A stretch of 64,000 nucleotides of DNA from Anaerotignum propionicum DSM 1682 (lineage in GTDB: Bacteria; Bacillota; Clostridia; Lachnospirales; Anaerotignaceae), in assembly GCF_001561955.1 (NCBI RefSeq), contig NZ_CP014223.1, forward strand, positions 930,001-994,000, read 5' to 3'. The notes beneath the pieces were generated by a model. That model had not been told where the DNA came from. It saw nothing but the letters and a program-made list of their open reading frames with translations, and searched no databases. Below are positions 37,499 through 46,042 of the stretch, in pieces (position 1 is the first letter of the stretch; each line of letters opens with the position of its first letter). Position numbers and translations under genes: made by a program.

Positions 37499-38700
37499 TA
37501 TCTGCATTTCGTTTGTTTTTTAGAGAGTGGCTTTATTTGCTGAAGCGTCCTCGTACTTTGGTTATCATGATATTCATTCCCATATTTGTCACCTGCCTTT
37601 GTGGTAGCTGCTACGGAAAGGGATACTTTTCGGATTTAAAAATGGGTGTTGTTGATTACAGCTATAGTGCAAAGACCAGAGAAGTGGTAGAAGCTTTTCG
37701 TGAGTCACCCTATTTTGATATCGTTGGCTATTATGAGAATGAAGAACAGTTGGAATCAGCCATGAAGAATGGAGAAATTGTAGGCTGTCTCATTTTTCCT
37801 GAAGATTTCACCATGAATTTGCAGCAGGGCAGGCAGGCACAGGTGCTTCTTGGTTCCAATGCTGTAAACATGAGTTATGGTAGTACCATAAACGCAAGAG
37901 GTTCTGAAGTTTTGGGCACTGTTTCAGCACAAATTGCAGTTAAGAGCCTTGTTGCAAAAGGAGCTACTGTGGATGATGCCTTAGCAAAAATGAATCCAGT
38001 AGGCTTTTATACCCGTCAATGGTATAATCCTACAAATAATTTTGGCTATTTCTTATCTTTTGGCTTTATTATTGCAACACTACAGCAAGTTTTAATTTAT
38101 TTTGCAGCAATTTCTTTGATTCGTGAAAAGGAAAGTGGGAATTTGAAGGAGCTAAGAGCCATGAATCCCATTATTCAAGTATTTGCAAAAACAGTGGTAT
38201 ATTATATCATTGCTATGGGAACATGGGCGGCTTGCACTTGGCTTATGATAAATAAATACGGAATTCCCATGAAGGCAAGCCGGGATGTTTGGTTTGCATA
38301 TAGCTCCCTTTTTGTGTTGGCGATTATTACAATGGGACAATTTTTTTCCTCTATATTGCCAAACCCAGTATTTGCAACTTCTCTGCCCTTGGTATTGACC
38401 TCGCCATCATTGGTGCTTAGTGGTTATACGTGGCCGACAATGGCATTAACCGGTTTTTATCAAAAACTGGCCAAAGTATTTCCTTTAACCCATTTTGCCT
38501 TGGGGTATAGAGATATGGCACTTATGGGAACTGGGTTTGAGGCGATACATCAAGAAATGATTATTTTGGGCTGTATCAGTGGTGTTTGTTTTATTTTGAG
38601 TTGTTTGATATGGTTTATAAGAGTAAAAGTTATTCTGAAAAAAGAAGAAAAATTAGAGATAGCTTTGGAGAAAAATGAATTACCGGCAGTAGCACAGTGA
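37495..38700 (+). CDS. ABC-2 type permease 2 (YhhJ/YbhS-like)
   Basis: 401 residues and the same plan as the preceding permease (AQVLLGSNAVNMSYGS, LSGYTWPTMALTGFYQ, PLTHFALGYRD), so the two are ancient duplicates and likely form a heterodimer. N-terminal membrane helix, external domain, five C-terminal helices. 22 bases separate it from the TolC-like gene. Confidence 0.9.
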   Translation: MISAFRLFFREWLYLLKRPRTLVIMIFIPIFVTCLCGSCYGKGYFSDLKMGVVDYSYSAKTREVVEAFRESPYFDIVGYYENEEQLESAMKNGEIVGCLIFPEDFTMNLQQGRQAQVLLGSNAVNMSYGSTINARGSEVLGTVSAQIAVKSLVAKGATVDDALAKMNPVGFYTRQWYNPTNNFGYFLSFGFIIATLQQVLIYFAAISLIREKESGNLKELRAMNPIIQVFAKTVVYYIIAMGTWAACTWLMINKYGIPMKASRDVWFAYSSLFVLAIITMGQFFSSILPNPVFATSLPLVLTSPSLVLSGYTWPTMALTGFYQKLAKVFPLTHFALGYRDMALMGTGFEAIHQEMIILGCISGVCFILSCLIWFIRVKVILKKEEKLEIALEKNELPAVAQ

Positions 38701-38722
38701 TTTATAAAGGAGAGCGAAATTT

Positions 38723-40060
38723 ATGAATAAAAAATATCAAAAAGGTGGTGCTTTGCTCTTGGCAGGCATTCTGACTTTTAGCATGACAGCGCCGGTTTTT
38801 GCAAAAGTTAGAGTGGCAACTGAGGCGGAGGAAACTGTAACAGGCCCTATGACTTTAGAGCAAATTCAAAAAGAAGTCTTAAAAAACAATCGCATAAAAA
38901 CAACCATGGCGCTGAATTATAAGAAAATTCTTGCGGGATTGGATGCCATTGATGATGGTCTGAGTGATTTAAAAGATGCGCAAGATAGTGCGGCCCATGC
39001 AAGGCGAGCAGCGGGTGACGCTGCGGCAAAGGGGCAAGGCACCATTGGCAGCGTCATTTCTCCAACTTCACCTGCATCGGATCAGGTTTTAGGTGGTGTG
39101 AGCAGTGGCTTGCTTTCAGGCAGTGCAAAAATGGCCAGTGCTATGGAGGATATGACTGATAGCATTGCAGATAGCAAAAGAGACGAATTGGAAGATCAAC
39201 AGCAGGATTTAAAAAATAAAAAGCAGGACTTAAATAAGACCCAAGAGGATTGGAACAATCAAGCATTGTTGGTTTCTCAGCTTTTGGTAGAAAAAACTGT
39301 GCAGATAGAAAGCGGCATTCGCCTTCTTGAGGAGAAACAGCAATTGCTGGAACGAGTTTACCAAATCACAGAGAAAAAAGCGGCGTTAGGCTTAAGCATT
39401 GATGTAGACTTAAAGCAGGCTAAGCTAACCGTACAACAAAATAGTAAGGATATTCAAGATGCAAAGGATGGCTTGATACTCATAAAGCGCCAGTTAAACG
39501 ATTTGATGGGTAGACCCATAGATGATACTCTAGAAGTGATTGCACCTGATCGAACTAGAGTGATAGAATATGCTCCTGAATACAGCGAAGAGCTGTTAAA
39601 GGAAGCGACTGACAATAACTATCAGTTGAGGACCCTGCAAAGAGATTATCAACAGGCTGAGAAGAAAACCAAGGATTCTACGTTGTACTCGGGACAAATT
39701 AAGGCACATGAGGTAGATATGGATATCGCCAAGGTATCCGTAGAAACACAGAAAACCAACATTGCCAATGATTTAAAGAAAAAGTTGGATAGCATCAATA
39801 AAGCAGCAGCGGCTTATCAGCTTCAAAAAGATACCACTGAAAAAGCCAAAATTCAGTGGGAACAACAGCAGAAATCTGCAAAATTGGGTTTGATTTCTTC
39901 AGTAGAGATTCAAGGATTACAACTTCAATTTGAACAAAATGATTTGGCTCTCATGCAAGCAGCTTATGATTATGATTTGGCTTGGGAGGAATATCGCTTA
40001 TTAATGAAAGGAACCTCTTTGGATATCTATAGTAATTATAAAGCAAGAATCAGCGGATAA
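38723..40060 (+). CDS. TolC-like protein (outer-membrane efflux family) in a Gram-positive-type genome
   Basis: 445 residues with an exported N-terminus (cleavage likely after PVFA, about residue 27). Two long helical-hairpin repeats follow, as in the OEP/TolC family: ITEKKAALGLSIDVDLKQAK with LNDLMGRP, and QKSAKLGLISSVEIQGLQLQ near the end. At the points where TolC has its barrel strands there is a Gly/Ser/Ala-rich stretch (about 90-140) in repeat one and almost nothing in repeat two, so an outer-membrane barrel is doubtful. It probably docks on the HlyD-like lipoprotein. Terminator directly after. Confidence 0.85.
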   Translation: MNKKYQKGGALLLAGILTFSMTAPVFAKVRVATEAEETVTGPMTLEQIQKEVLKNNRIKTTMALNYKKILAGLDAIDDGLSDLKDAQDSAAHARRAAGDAAAKGQGTIGSVISPTSPASDQVLGGVSSGLLSGSAKMASAMEDMTDSIADSKRDELEDQQQDLKNKKQDLNKTQEDWNNQALLVSQLLVEKTVQIESGIRLLEEKQQLLERVYQITEKKAALGLSIDVDLKQAKLTVQQNSKDIQDAKDGLILIKRQLNDLMGRPIDDTLEVIAPDRTRVIEYAPEYSEELLKEATDNNYQLRTLQRDYQQAEKKTKDSTLYSGQIKAHEVDMDIAKVSVETQKTNIANDLKKKLDSINKAAAAYQLQKDTTEKAKIQWEQQQKSAKLGLISSVEIQGLQLQFEQNDLALMQAAYDYDLAWEEYRLLMKGTSLDIYSNYKARISG

Positions 40061-40078
40061 TTAATTTTGAGAACAATC

Positions 40079-40132
40079 AAAAAACCTACATTGCTTTGCA
40101 TAGAATAGTATGCATTGCATTGTAGGTTTTTT
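40079..40132 (+). terminator. Terminator of the export operon
   Basis: AAAAACCTACA pairs with TGTAGGTTTTTT through an inner TGCAT/ATGCA stem; six T close it. Confidence 0.9.
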
Positions 40133-40234
40133 AATAGCGGCTTTTTACTCCAAAAACTATTTAGATATTTAATGCCTTTATCTGAGAATATTTTTTCTGT
40201 TAGATATCTATAGGGTTGAACTAATTCATAAAGA

Positions 40235-41089
40235 CTATGCTTCCGCCTCCAGTGCTTCCGATGCATTGTAAGAACTGCGAACGAAAGGAGCAGAGGCAAC
40301 AAAGGTGAAGCCCTTCTCTTTTGCAATTTCCCCATAATGGTCAAATTGTTGAGGCGTTATATATTCCTGAACGGGATAATGTAGTGGGCTTGGGGCCAAA
40401 TATTGACCTATAGTCAGAAACTCACAACCAACCCCTCTTAAATCCTCCATCAATTGATAAACTTCCAAATCCTTCTCACCAAGACCCAGCATAATGCCTG
40501 TTTTGGAACGAATGTGGGGTGCCAGTTCTTTGATTGATTTCAATACCTTCAAGGATCTGCCATAAATTGCTTGAGGGCGGACTTGATCATATAAAGATTG
40601 TACTGTTTCCATGTTGTGGCTGATTACTTCAGGGTTCGCATCAGTAACAAGTTTGAGTGCATCTATATTTCCTTGAAAATCGGGTATCAAAACCTCAACA
40701 GCCGTTTGAGGATTTAATGCGTGGATGGCACGAATTGTTGCACCAAAGTGAGCCGCCCCGCCATCGGGCAAATCATCTCTTGTTACAGAGGTGATAACCA
40801 CATATTTTAAACCCAATTTTGATACGGCTTGGGCGATTCTGTTTGGTTCATCAGGGTCAACTCTTTGGGGGTCCTGATTGATTACGTTACAAAAACGGCA
40901 ATTTCTAGTACAATTTACCCCCAGAATCATGAAGGTGGCTGTTTTTTTTGAAAAGCATTCCACATAATTGGGGCACATTGCCGCATCACAAATGGTATTT
41001 AAATGTAGCTCCGTGAGCATTTCCCGAACATAACCTAAATTTGAATTATCTTTAAACGTTCTTTTTAACCAATCTGGTTTTTCTCTCAT
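40235..41089 (-). CDS. lipA: Lipoyl synthase (radical SAM)
   Basis: 284 residues. Inserts two sulfurs into octanoyl groups on carrier domains. Both Fe-S motifs are present: auxiliary cluster CDAAMCPNYVEC and radical-SAM cluster CTRNCRFC. It also has DDLPDGGAAHF and GLGEKDLEV and ends with the conserved VRSSYNA, whose Ser binds the auxiliary cluster. ATG at 41089 after GGAGGACA. Adjacent to lplA on the same strand (about 130 bases apart). Confidence 0.96.
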   Translation of the reverse strand: MREKPDWLKRTFKDNSNLGYVREMLTELHLNTICDAAMCPNYVECFSKKTATFMILGVNCTRNCRFCNVINQDPQRVDPDEPNRIAQAVSKLGLKYVVITSVTRDDLPDGGAAHFGATIRAIHALNPQTAVEVLIPDFQGNIDALKLVTDANPEVISHNMETVQSLYDQVRPQAIYGRSLKVLKSIKELAPHIRSKTGIMLGLGEKDLEVYQLMEDLRGVGCEFLTIGQYLAPSPLHYPVQEYITPQQFDHYGEIAKEKGFTFVASAPFVRSSYNASEALEAEA

Positions 41090-41216
41090 GTATTTGTCCT
41101 CCAATTTAGATACTTTAGAATATACTAGAGGAATCCAATTTTGCTATACCTTTTCTGAATCCTCCGTTTGTATCACATTTCCTTATGTTTTATTATCTAA
41201 ATGAATCATTTGATCT

Positions 41217-42212
41217 TTATGAAAATAAAATAGACAAAAATTCTTCTGCGCCAATTCCTCCTAAATAAGGGAGCAAATCAATTTCATTTAATCGCGTCAT
41301 CAGCGCTTCCTTGTCAAAAGCAGTATCTGCCAAGTGTTTTTCCAACTCATCGATCGGTTTTATGGAAAGAAAATCACCACGGATGGAGCAGGAAGAAATG
41401 GTGCTGTCTTTGACTTCGTAATAAACTTCAACTTTACCCAAGGGTAAACGTTTTTCACTATGATGGGTAAAATTATGATTGGTACGGTATGTCCAAAGGG
41501 GATTTGCAAATTTTTCTTCTCTTATTTTTTCAATGGAAGCAAGCTCCTCTTGAGAAAACGAATACAATTCAAAGGGAAGAATTTCCGATAAAGCCTCTTT
41601 GAAAAGAGCTTTGAATGTTTGTGTATCATATTTTTCTGAAAGATGATTGAGGATATTGGTAACACGACTGCGAACCGAGGCAATTCCTTTGTTTTTCAAC
41701 TTGGATTCATCCACAGTTAAAATGCTCTCCAGAACGGAAAGATCCGTATCAAATAAGAGGGAGCAATGACTGCATAGGCAGTTTTTCCCTAAACGCTGCG
41801 CCAAACCGGAAATTTTTTTGCCTTCTAGGAGCATATCGTTTCTCCCTTTTATTTCTGCGTGAATCCCCATTTTTTGCAAAGCCATGATAATGGGCTCTGC
41901 CAATTGGGTACGACCAATCTCCTTAGCATCATCACCTGAGGAAAAGGGTGTTATTCTGGTGCAAAGCAGGGTGCCTTTGTCAGTATAAATGGTTCCCCCT
42001 CCGCTGGAACGTCGAACGATTTGTACGTTGTGCTGTTTTGCCAAGTCAAAATCAATTTCGTCTTGGGCAATTTGGTTACTGCCCAGCATCGCACAGCGAT
42101 CTGTTTGCCATAGCATGAAAATATCTTGGGTTTGTCCCATGGAACTCATGCAAAATTCCTCGGCTGCAAAATGGTATGCAGCGTCTGTGTCTTTTGGCTG
42201 AATAAAAATCAT
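41217..42212 (-). CDS. lplA: Lipoate-protein ligase A
   Basis: 331 residues. Activates lipoate with ATP and transfers it to carrier lysines. Shows RRSSGGGTIYTDKGTL, the KGRNDMLLEGKKISGLAQR segment and a C-terminal accessory domain. The internal CLCSHCSLLFD piece is a usual HGT/LLFD position. ATG at 42212 after GGAGGG. No lipoylated protein gene is in the window, so lipA/lplA serve carriers encoded elsewhere. Confidence 0.94.
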   Translation of the reverse strand: MIFIQPKDTDAAYHFAAEEFCMSSMGQTQDIFMLWQTDRCAMLGSNQIAQDEIDFDLAKQHNVQIVRRSSGGGTIYTDKGTLLCTRITPFSSGDDAKEIGRTQLAEPIIMALQKMGIHAEIKGRNDMLLEGKKISGLAQRLGKNCLCSHCSLLFDTDLSVLESILTVDESKLKNKGIASVRSRVTNILNHLSEKYDTQTFKALFKEALSEILPFELYSFSQEELASIEKIREEKFANPLWTYRTNHNFTHHSEKRLPLGKVEVYYEVKDSTISSCSIRGDFLSIKPIDELEKHLADTAFDKEALMTRLNEIDLLPYLGGIGAEEFLSILFS

Positions 42213-42456
42213 ATGAGCCCTCCTTATCATTTGTAAAGTTCATATCTTAGTATACTAGATATGAAGGTGGCTAGCAAGACCGGAAAATTGAAAGACCTAT
42301 TTACCGCATGACAAAGGTGGATTTTTGAAAAGGAAGAATGAAAAATAGTAAGCTGTTTTTTTGTAGGTTTGATAAAGCGCAAAGGGAAAGCACAATCATT
42401 TTTATTGAGTCTTGGGCAATTTTCCGCTATACTGAAAAGAGAAAGAGGTGAACAAT

Positions 42457-43881
42457 GTGACTGCTTTGATGAAAATTCAGACCTTTATTCAAGCCTATGC
42501 CCAAGCAATTTCATCTATTTTAGAATGTGATGTAACGGTGGTGGATAACCAATTGATACGTGTGGCGGGAACGGGGAATTATGCTTTTGAAGTGGGAAAC
42601 ACCATTGCCCATGCCAAATTTTTTCATGAGATTTTGAAAACAGGGAAATACGGAATTATTACCAATGCGGCGGAGGACCCCAGTTGTATTGGCTGTGAAA
42701 AGCGTGCATACTGTAAGGAACTGGCTGACTTAGCATATCCGATTTTCAAAGATGAGATTGTAGTAGGGGTAATTTCCATTGTTGCCTTTGAAGAAGGACA
42801 GCGGGAGAGCCTGCTGAAAAATCGAGGAAAATTAGAGGAATTCTTAAAATATATGACTATGCTTTTGGAAAGCAAGCTGTATACCGCTGAAGCAAGGGAT
42901 CGCTTAGAGCAGCAGTTACAGGTGGTTCATGATGATAAAAAGGGATGGTCTTTTGTGGGGAAAAGTCAGAAAATGCAAGAAGCCATTGCCATTGGTTGTA
43001 AGGTTGCCAAATCGGGTTCCACTGTTTTTTTGCGTGGTGAAAGCGGAACAGGCAAGGAGATTATGGCAAAGATGATTCATGGACTGAGCCAAAGACGAGA
43101 CAAACTTATGATTTCCATTAATTGTGCGGCAATTCCTGAAAACTTGGTGGAAAGTGAGCTTTTTGGTTATGAAGAGGGTGCCTTTACCGGTGCAAAGAAA
43201 AAGGGCGCAATCGGAAAATTTGAGCTGGCGGATAAAAGCACGATCTTTTTGGATGAAATTGGAGATATGCCCCTCCATGTGCAAACCAAGCTTTTGCGGG
43301 TTTTACAAGAAAATAAGCTTGAGCGCATTGGTGGACACAAACAGATTCCCATTGATATTCGGGTGATTTGTGCAACCAATAAAAACATTGAACAAATGGT
43401 GCAAGAGGGAACCTTTCGGGAGGATTTATATTACCGTTTGAATATAATCCCCATTGAGTTACCTCCTTTGCGCACCAGAAAAGAGGATATTCCTCCATTG
43501 GTGGAGCACTATATTGAGTACTATAATCTAAAGTTGAGCAAACATGTTCAAGGAGTAACAGGGGAAGTAATGCAGACTTTAGTCAACTACAATTGGCCGG
43601 GAAATGTTAGAGAATTAAAAAATATTATGGAGTATTTAGCAAACATCGTGGAATCTGAAGAAGTACAGCTTTCCGACTTGCCTGACCATATTGTATTGCG
43701 ATCTACAAAGGGCTATGATGCATGGTCTTTGGATAAGATAATGGATGAATATGAAAAACGAGTGCTCTCTAATTTGATCAAGGAGGATGACTCTGTGGAG
43801 GAAAAGGAAAAGTTGGCAGAAACATTGCAAATCAGCCGTGCCACTCTCTATCGCAAATTAAAAAAACACAATCTACTCTAA
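42457..43881 (+). CDS. Sigma-54 enhancer-binding activator with Cys-containing sensor
   Basis: About 474 residues. N-terminal sensor domain (1-150) with CIGCEKRAYC (near residue 71-80), a possible metal or redox site. AAA+ domain with Walker A GESGTGKE (194-201), the sigma-54 contact loop GAFTGA (241-246), FLDEIGDMP and FREDLYYRLN; then a Fis-type HTH (LQISRATLYRKLKKHNL). The layout resembles clostridial amino-acid-responsive regulators such as PrdR. GTG at 42457 sits 6 bases after AGAGGTGA. The next gene has a canonical sigma-54 promoter and is the obvious target. Confidence 0.93.
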   Translation: MTALMKIQTFIQAYAQAISSILECDVTVVDNQLIRVAGTGNYAFEVGNTIAHAKFFHEILKTGKYGIITNAAEDPSCIGCEKRAYCKELADLAYPIFKDEIVVGVISIVAFEEGQRESLLKNRGKLEEFLKYMTMLLESKLYTAEARDRLEQQLQVVHDDKKGWSFVGKSQKMQEAIAIGCKVAKSGSTVFLRGESGTGKEIMAKMIHGLSQRRDKLMISINCAAIPENLVESELFGYEEGAFTGAKKKGAIGKFELADKSTIFLDEIGDMPLHVQTKLLRVLQENKLERIGGHKQIPIDIRVICATNKNIEQMVQEGTFREDLYYRLNIIPIELPPLRTRKEDIPPLVEHYIEYYNLKLSKHVQGVTGEVMQTLVNYNWPGNVRELKNIMEYLANIVESEEVQLSDLPDHIVLRSTKGYDAWSLDKIMDEYEKRVLSNLIKEDDSVEEKEKLAETLQISRATLYRKLKKHNLL

Positions 43882-43914
43882 TCTCATTTATGAGAATTCA
43901 TCTCAGGAATGAGA
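43882..43914. promoter_or_regulatory. Two upstream activator palindromes (UAS1, UAS2)
   Basis: TCTCATTTATGAGA (43882-43895) and TCTCAGGAATGAGA (43901-43914): both are TCTCA-N4-TGAGA, 19 bases apart centre to centre, immediately after the activator's stop codon. A third copy lies at 44147. They are placed about 300 bases before the sigma-54 promoter, right for enhancer sites. Confidence 0.75.
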
Positions 43915-43944
43915 AAGTAAAAGCATAGGTAATTCAAATAACAA

Positions 43945-43994
43945 AGAGCCCTTTTGCAAAGCACAATCTTGTGGAATTGCAAGGGCTTTCTTTA
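43945..43994 (+). terminator. Terminator of the sigma-54 activator gene
   Basis: GAGCCCTTTTGCAA pairs with TTGCAAGGGCTTTC, closing a loop of about 20 bases; ends TTTCTTTAT. Confidence 0.75.
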
Positions 43995-44146
43995 TGTATG
44001 AAACAAAAGGATAAAAATAAATCCATTGAAATACGTTTCTATATTTAAATATGTAAGTGAGTAAAAAATATCTGATTCTTAAATAGAAATCCTTCTTTTA
44101 GTATCCGGTTGCTTTTTTAATAAAAATGAATTGGTTTTAATGACCT

Positions 44147-44160
44147 TCTCAATGTTGAGA
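44147..44160. promoter_or_regulatory. Third activator palindrome (UAS3)
   Basis: TCTCAATGTTGAGA, same TCTCA-N4-TGAGA format, about 43 bases before the -24 element. Confidence 0.7.
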
Positions 44161-44202
44161 AAAATGCTAGGGAACGGTATAGGCAAATAGGGGATTTTCC
44201 TT

Positions 44203-44218
44203 TGGCATTTATTTTGCT
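44203..44218 (+). promoter_or_regulatory. Sigma-54 (-24/-12) promoter of the cysteine desulfidase-type gene
   Basis: TGGCATTTATTTTGCT keeps the invariant GG and GC with exactly ten bases between them, matching TGGCAYRNNNNTTGCW at nearly every position. The start codon is 54 bases downstream. Confidence 0.88.
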
Positions 44219-44271
44219 CTATATATTGGTGTAACGAAGAGACAATTGTAATACTCAAGGAGGAATTAACG

Positions 44272-45546
44272 ATGGATATGAATCTAGTATTGGATAAAAT
44301 AAAGGCTGAGATGAAGCCAAGTATGGGGTGTACGGAACCAGTTGCAATTGGATTGGCGGTTTCCAGAACATGTGAGATGTTGAAAAAACCTGCAACTCAC
44401 TTAGATATGATTATTAGTTCTAATATTTTCAAAAATGCTTATAGCGTGCAAATTCCTAATGCGGGAACCAATGGGATTGAGCTTTCCTGTACCTTGGGTT
44501 TTGTTCTGAGTAAGCCGGGAAATACTATGGAGATTTTTGCTGAAATCCTTCCTGAGCAAGTTCAGCGGGCAAAAAAATTGGTGAATGATGGATTTGTTTC
44601 TGTAAAGGTTCTTCCAAGCAGTGAGTTTTATATTGAGTGTTTTGCAATCAATGATGAAGAAAGGGCACATACCATAACAGAAAAGGCTCATGACAATATG
44701 ATTCTTTCAGAAATCAATGGCGAAGTGCTTATAGATAAACGGACCCTCTCTGCATCAGAGAGCATAACCAATGGCTTTGATATAACAAAATATTCTTTTG
44801 CTGATTTTTATGAATGGGCGAATACTATTGATGTTGCGGATTTGGCTTTTATCAAAGAAGGCATTGATATGAATTTGGCAGTAGCCGAAATTGGAATGCA
44901 GAAAAAGTATGCCATCGGCGTTGGGCCTGCATTGAAGAATTTAGTAGGAAAAGGTCTGATTGCCAATGATATGCTGACAGAGATTAAGCAACTTACCGCA
45001 GCAGCCAGTGATTTTCGTATGAGTGGCGGAAATGGTTCAGTTATGACGTTTTTGGGCAGTGGTAATCAAGGAATTGAGACTATGTTACCCATGGCGATTT
45101 TTGCGAAGCATAGAAATATTCCTGAGGAGACGCTTTTAAGAGCTGAGTTTTTGGGTATGTTGGTAATTATGTATATGAAGTATCATGTTGGACGTCTATC
45201 CCCTATTTGCGGGGCTACCTTAGCGGCGTCAGGTGGTGCCGCAGGCATGACTTATATGATGGGCGGCAATTTAAATCAGATTTCCGGTGCAGTACAAAAT
45301 ATGATGGGTGGCGTTGCAGGTATGTTCTGTGATGGCGCAAAGGGCGGATGCTCCTTAAAGCTTTCCGTTTGCGCAGGTGAGGCGGTTTACTCTGCAATGC
45401 TAGCTATGGATGACAGCATTATTCAGGCAACCGATGGGTTTATAAGTGAGAAAGTGGAAGATACAGCAAAAAATTTGGCTAGACTTTCCCATGAAGGTTT
45501 AGCAGATGTTGATATGAAGGTAATTGAAATTATGATGGCAAAATAA
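44272..45546 (+). CDS. L-cysteine desulfidase / serine-dehydratase-alpha-like protein
   Basis: 424 residues of the CdsB/YhaM (UPF0597) family, Fe-S dependent enzymes that release sulfide from cysteine to give pyruvate and ammonia. Conserved cysteines are in PSMGCTEPVAIG, LSPICGA and MFCDGAKGGCSLK; SGGNGSVMTFLGSGNQG and MMGGVAGMFCDG are glycine-rich family blocks. AAGGAGG precedes the ATG. Its sigma-54 promoter and the neighbouring activator suggest induction by an amino acid, most likely cysteine. A related specificity such as serine cannot be excluded. Confidence 0.88.
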   Translation: MDMNLVLDKIKAEMKPSMGCTEPVAIGLAVSRTCEMLKKPATHLDMIISSNIFKNAYSVQIPNAGTNGIELSCTLGFVLSKPGNTMEIFAEILPEQVQRAKKLVNDGFVSVKVLPSSEFYIECFAINDEERAHTITEKAHDNMILSEINGEVLIDKRTLSASESITNGFDITKYSFADFYEWANTIDVADLAFIKEGIDMNLAVAEIGMQKKYAIGVGPALKNLVGKGLIANDMLTEIKQLTAAASDFRMSGGNGSVMTFLGSGNQGIETMLPMAIFAKHRNIPEETLLRAEFLGMLVIMYMKYHVGRLSPICGATLAASGGAAGMTYMMGGNLNQISGAVQNMMGGVAGMFCDGAKGGCSLKLSVCAGEAVYSAMLAMDDSIIQATDGFISEKVEDTAKNLARLSHEGLADVDMKVIEIMMAK

Positions 45547-45808
45547 AGAGTAATTGTCATTTCTGATATAGCTTTTTTAAGAGACCATTAAAAGTATTTA
45601 AGAAATCATTTATAAAGAATAAGTGCGTTTAAAATTATTATAAATGGGAGATAATACTTCTTAGGATACCTCTATATTTTAAACGTAAATCTTTTTATGA
45701 AATGCTAATTTAGAGTTTTTGTTTCTTCACACCCCCCTCCGTTTTGCACAATGGCGTGCCAAAAGGGGGAAATAAGGAAATCAGCTATTTTTAATATAAA
45801 ATCCCCCG
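45547..45808. other. Intergenic stretch after the desulfidase gene
   Basis: No gene. A weak C-rich/G-rich pairing (CCCCCCTCC near 45732 with AGGGGGAA near 45763) may be a poor terminator. Confidence 0.4.
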
Positions 45809-45838
45809 AAAAAACTCCTTATTTTTAAGGAGTTTTTT
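45809..45838. terminator. Intrinsic terminator
   Basis: AAAAAACTCCTT (45809-45820) and AAGGAGTTTTTT (45827-45838) form a perfect 12-base stem with six T on both strands; bidirectional in form. Confidence 0.85.
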
Positions 45839-45893
45839 CATATCTTACGATAGTCTTAAATTTCACAGAAAACATTGCAGTCTTTTCTTTTGA

Positions 45894-45922
45894 TTGGTAG
45901 ACTATTACAGGAAAAATAATAC
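45894..45922 (+). promoter_or_regulatory. Possible promoter of the MerR-like/RDD gene
   Basis: TTGGTA (45894-45899), 17 bases, TAATAC (45917-45922). An AAGGAGG at 45953-45959 and a 23-codon ATG frame (45975-46046) whose TGA overlaps the next ATG may mark a leader peptide, but the spacing from AAGGAGG is long. Confidence 0.45.
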
Positions 45923-46042
45923 ATTTTAGTAGTATTTATTTTCTATTTAAGTAAGGAGGTTCTTATTGTAACCAATGCTTTTTGGGGGCATCTGTTATGA
46001 GAGAACTATTAGAGACAAGGAAGTGATAAAAGGGGGAAATGT

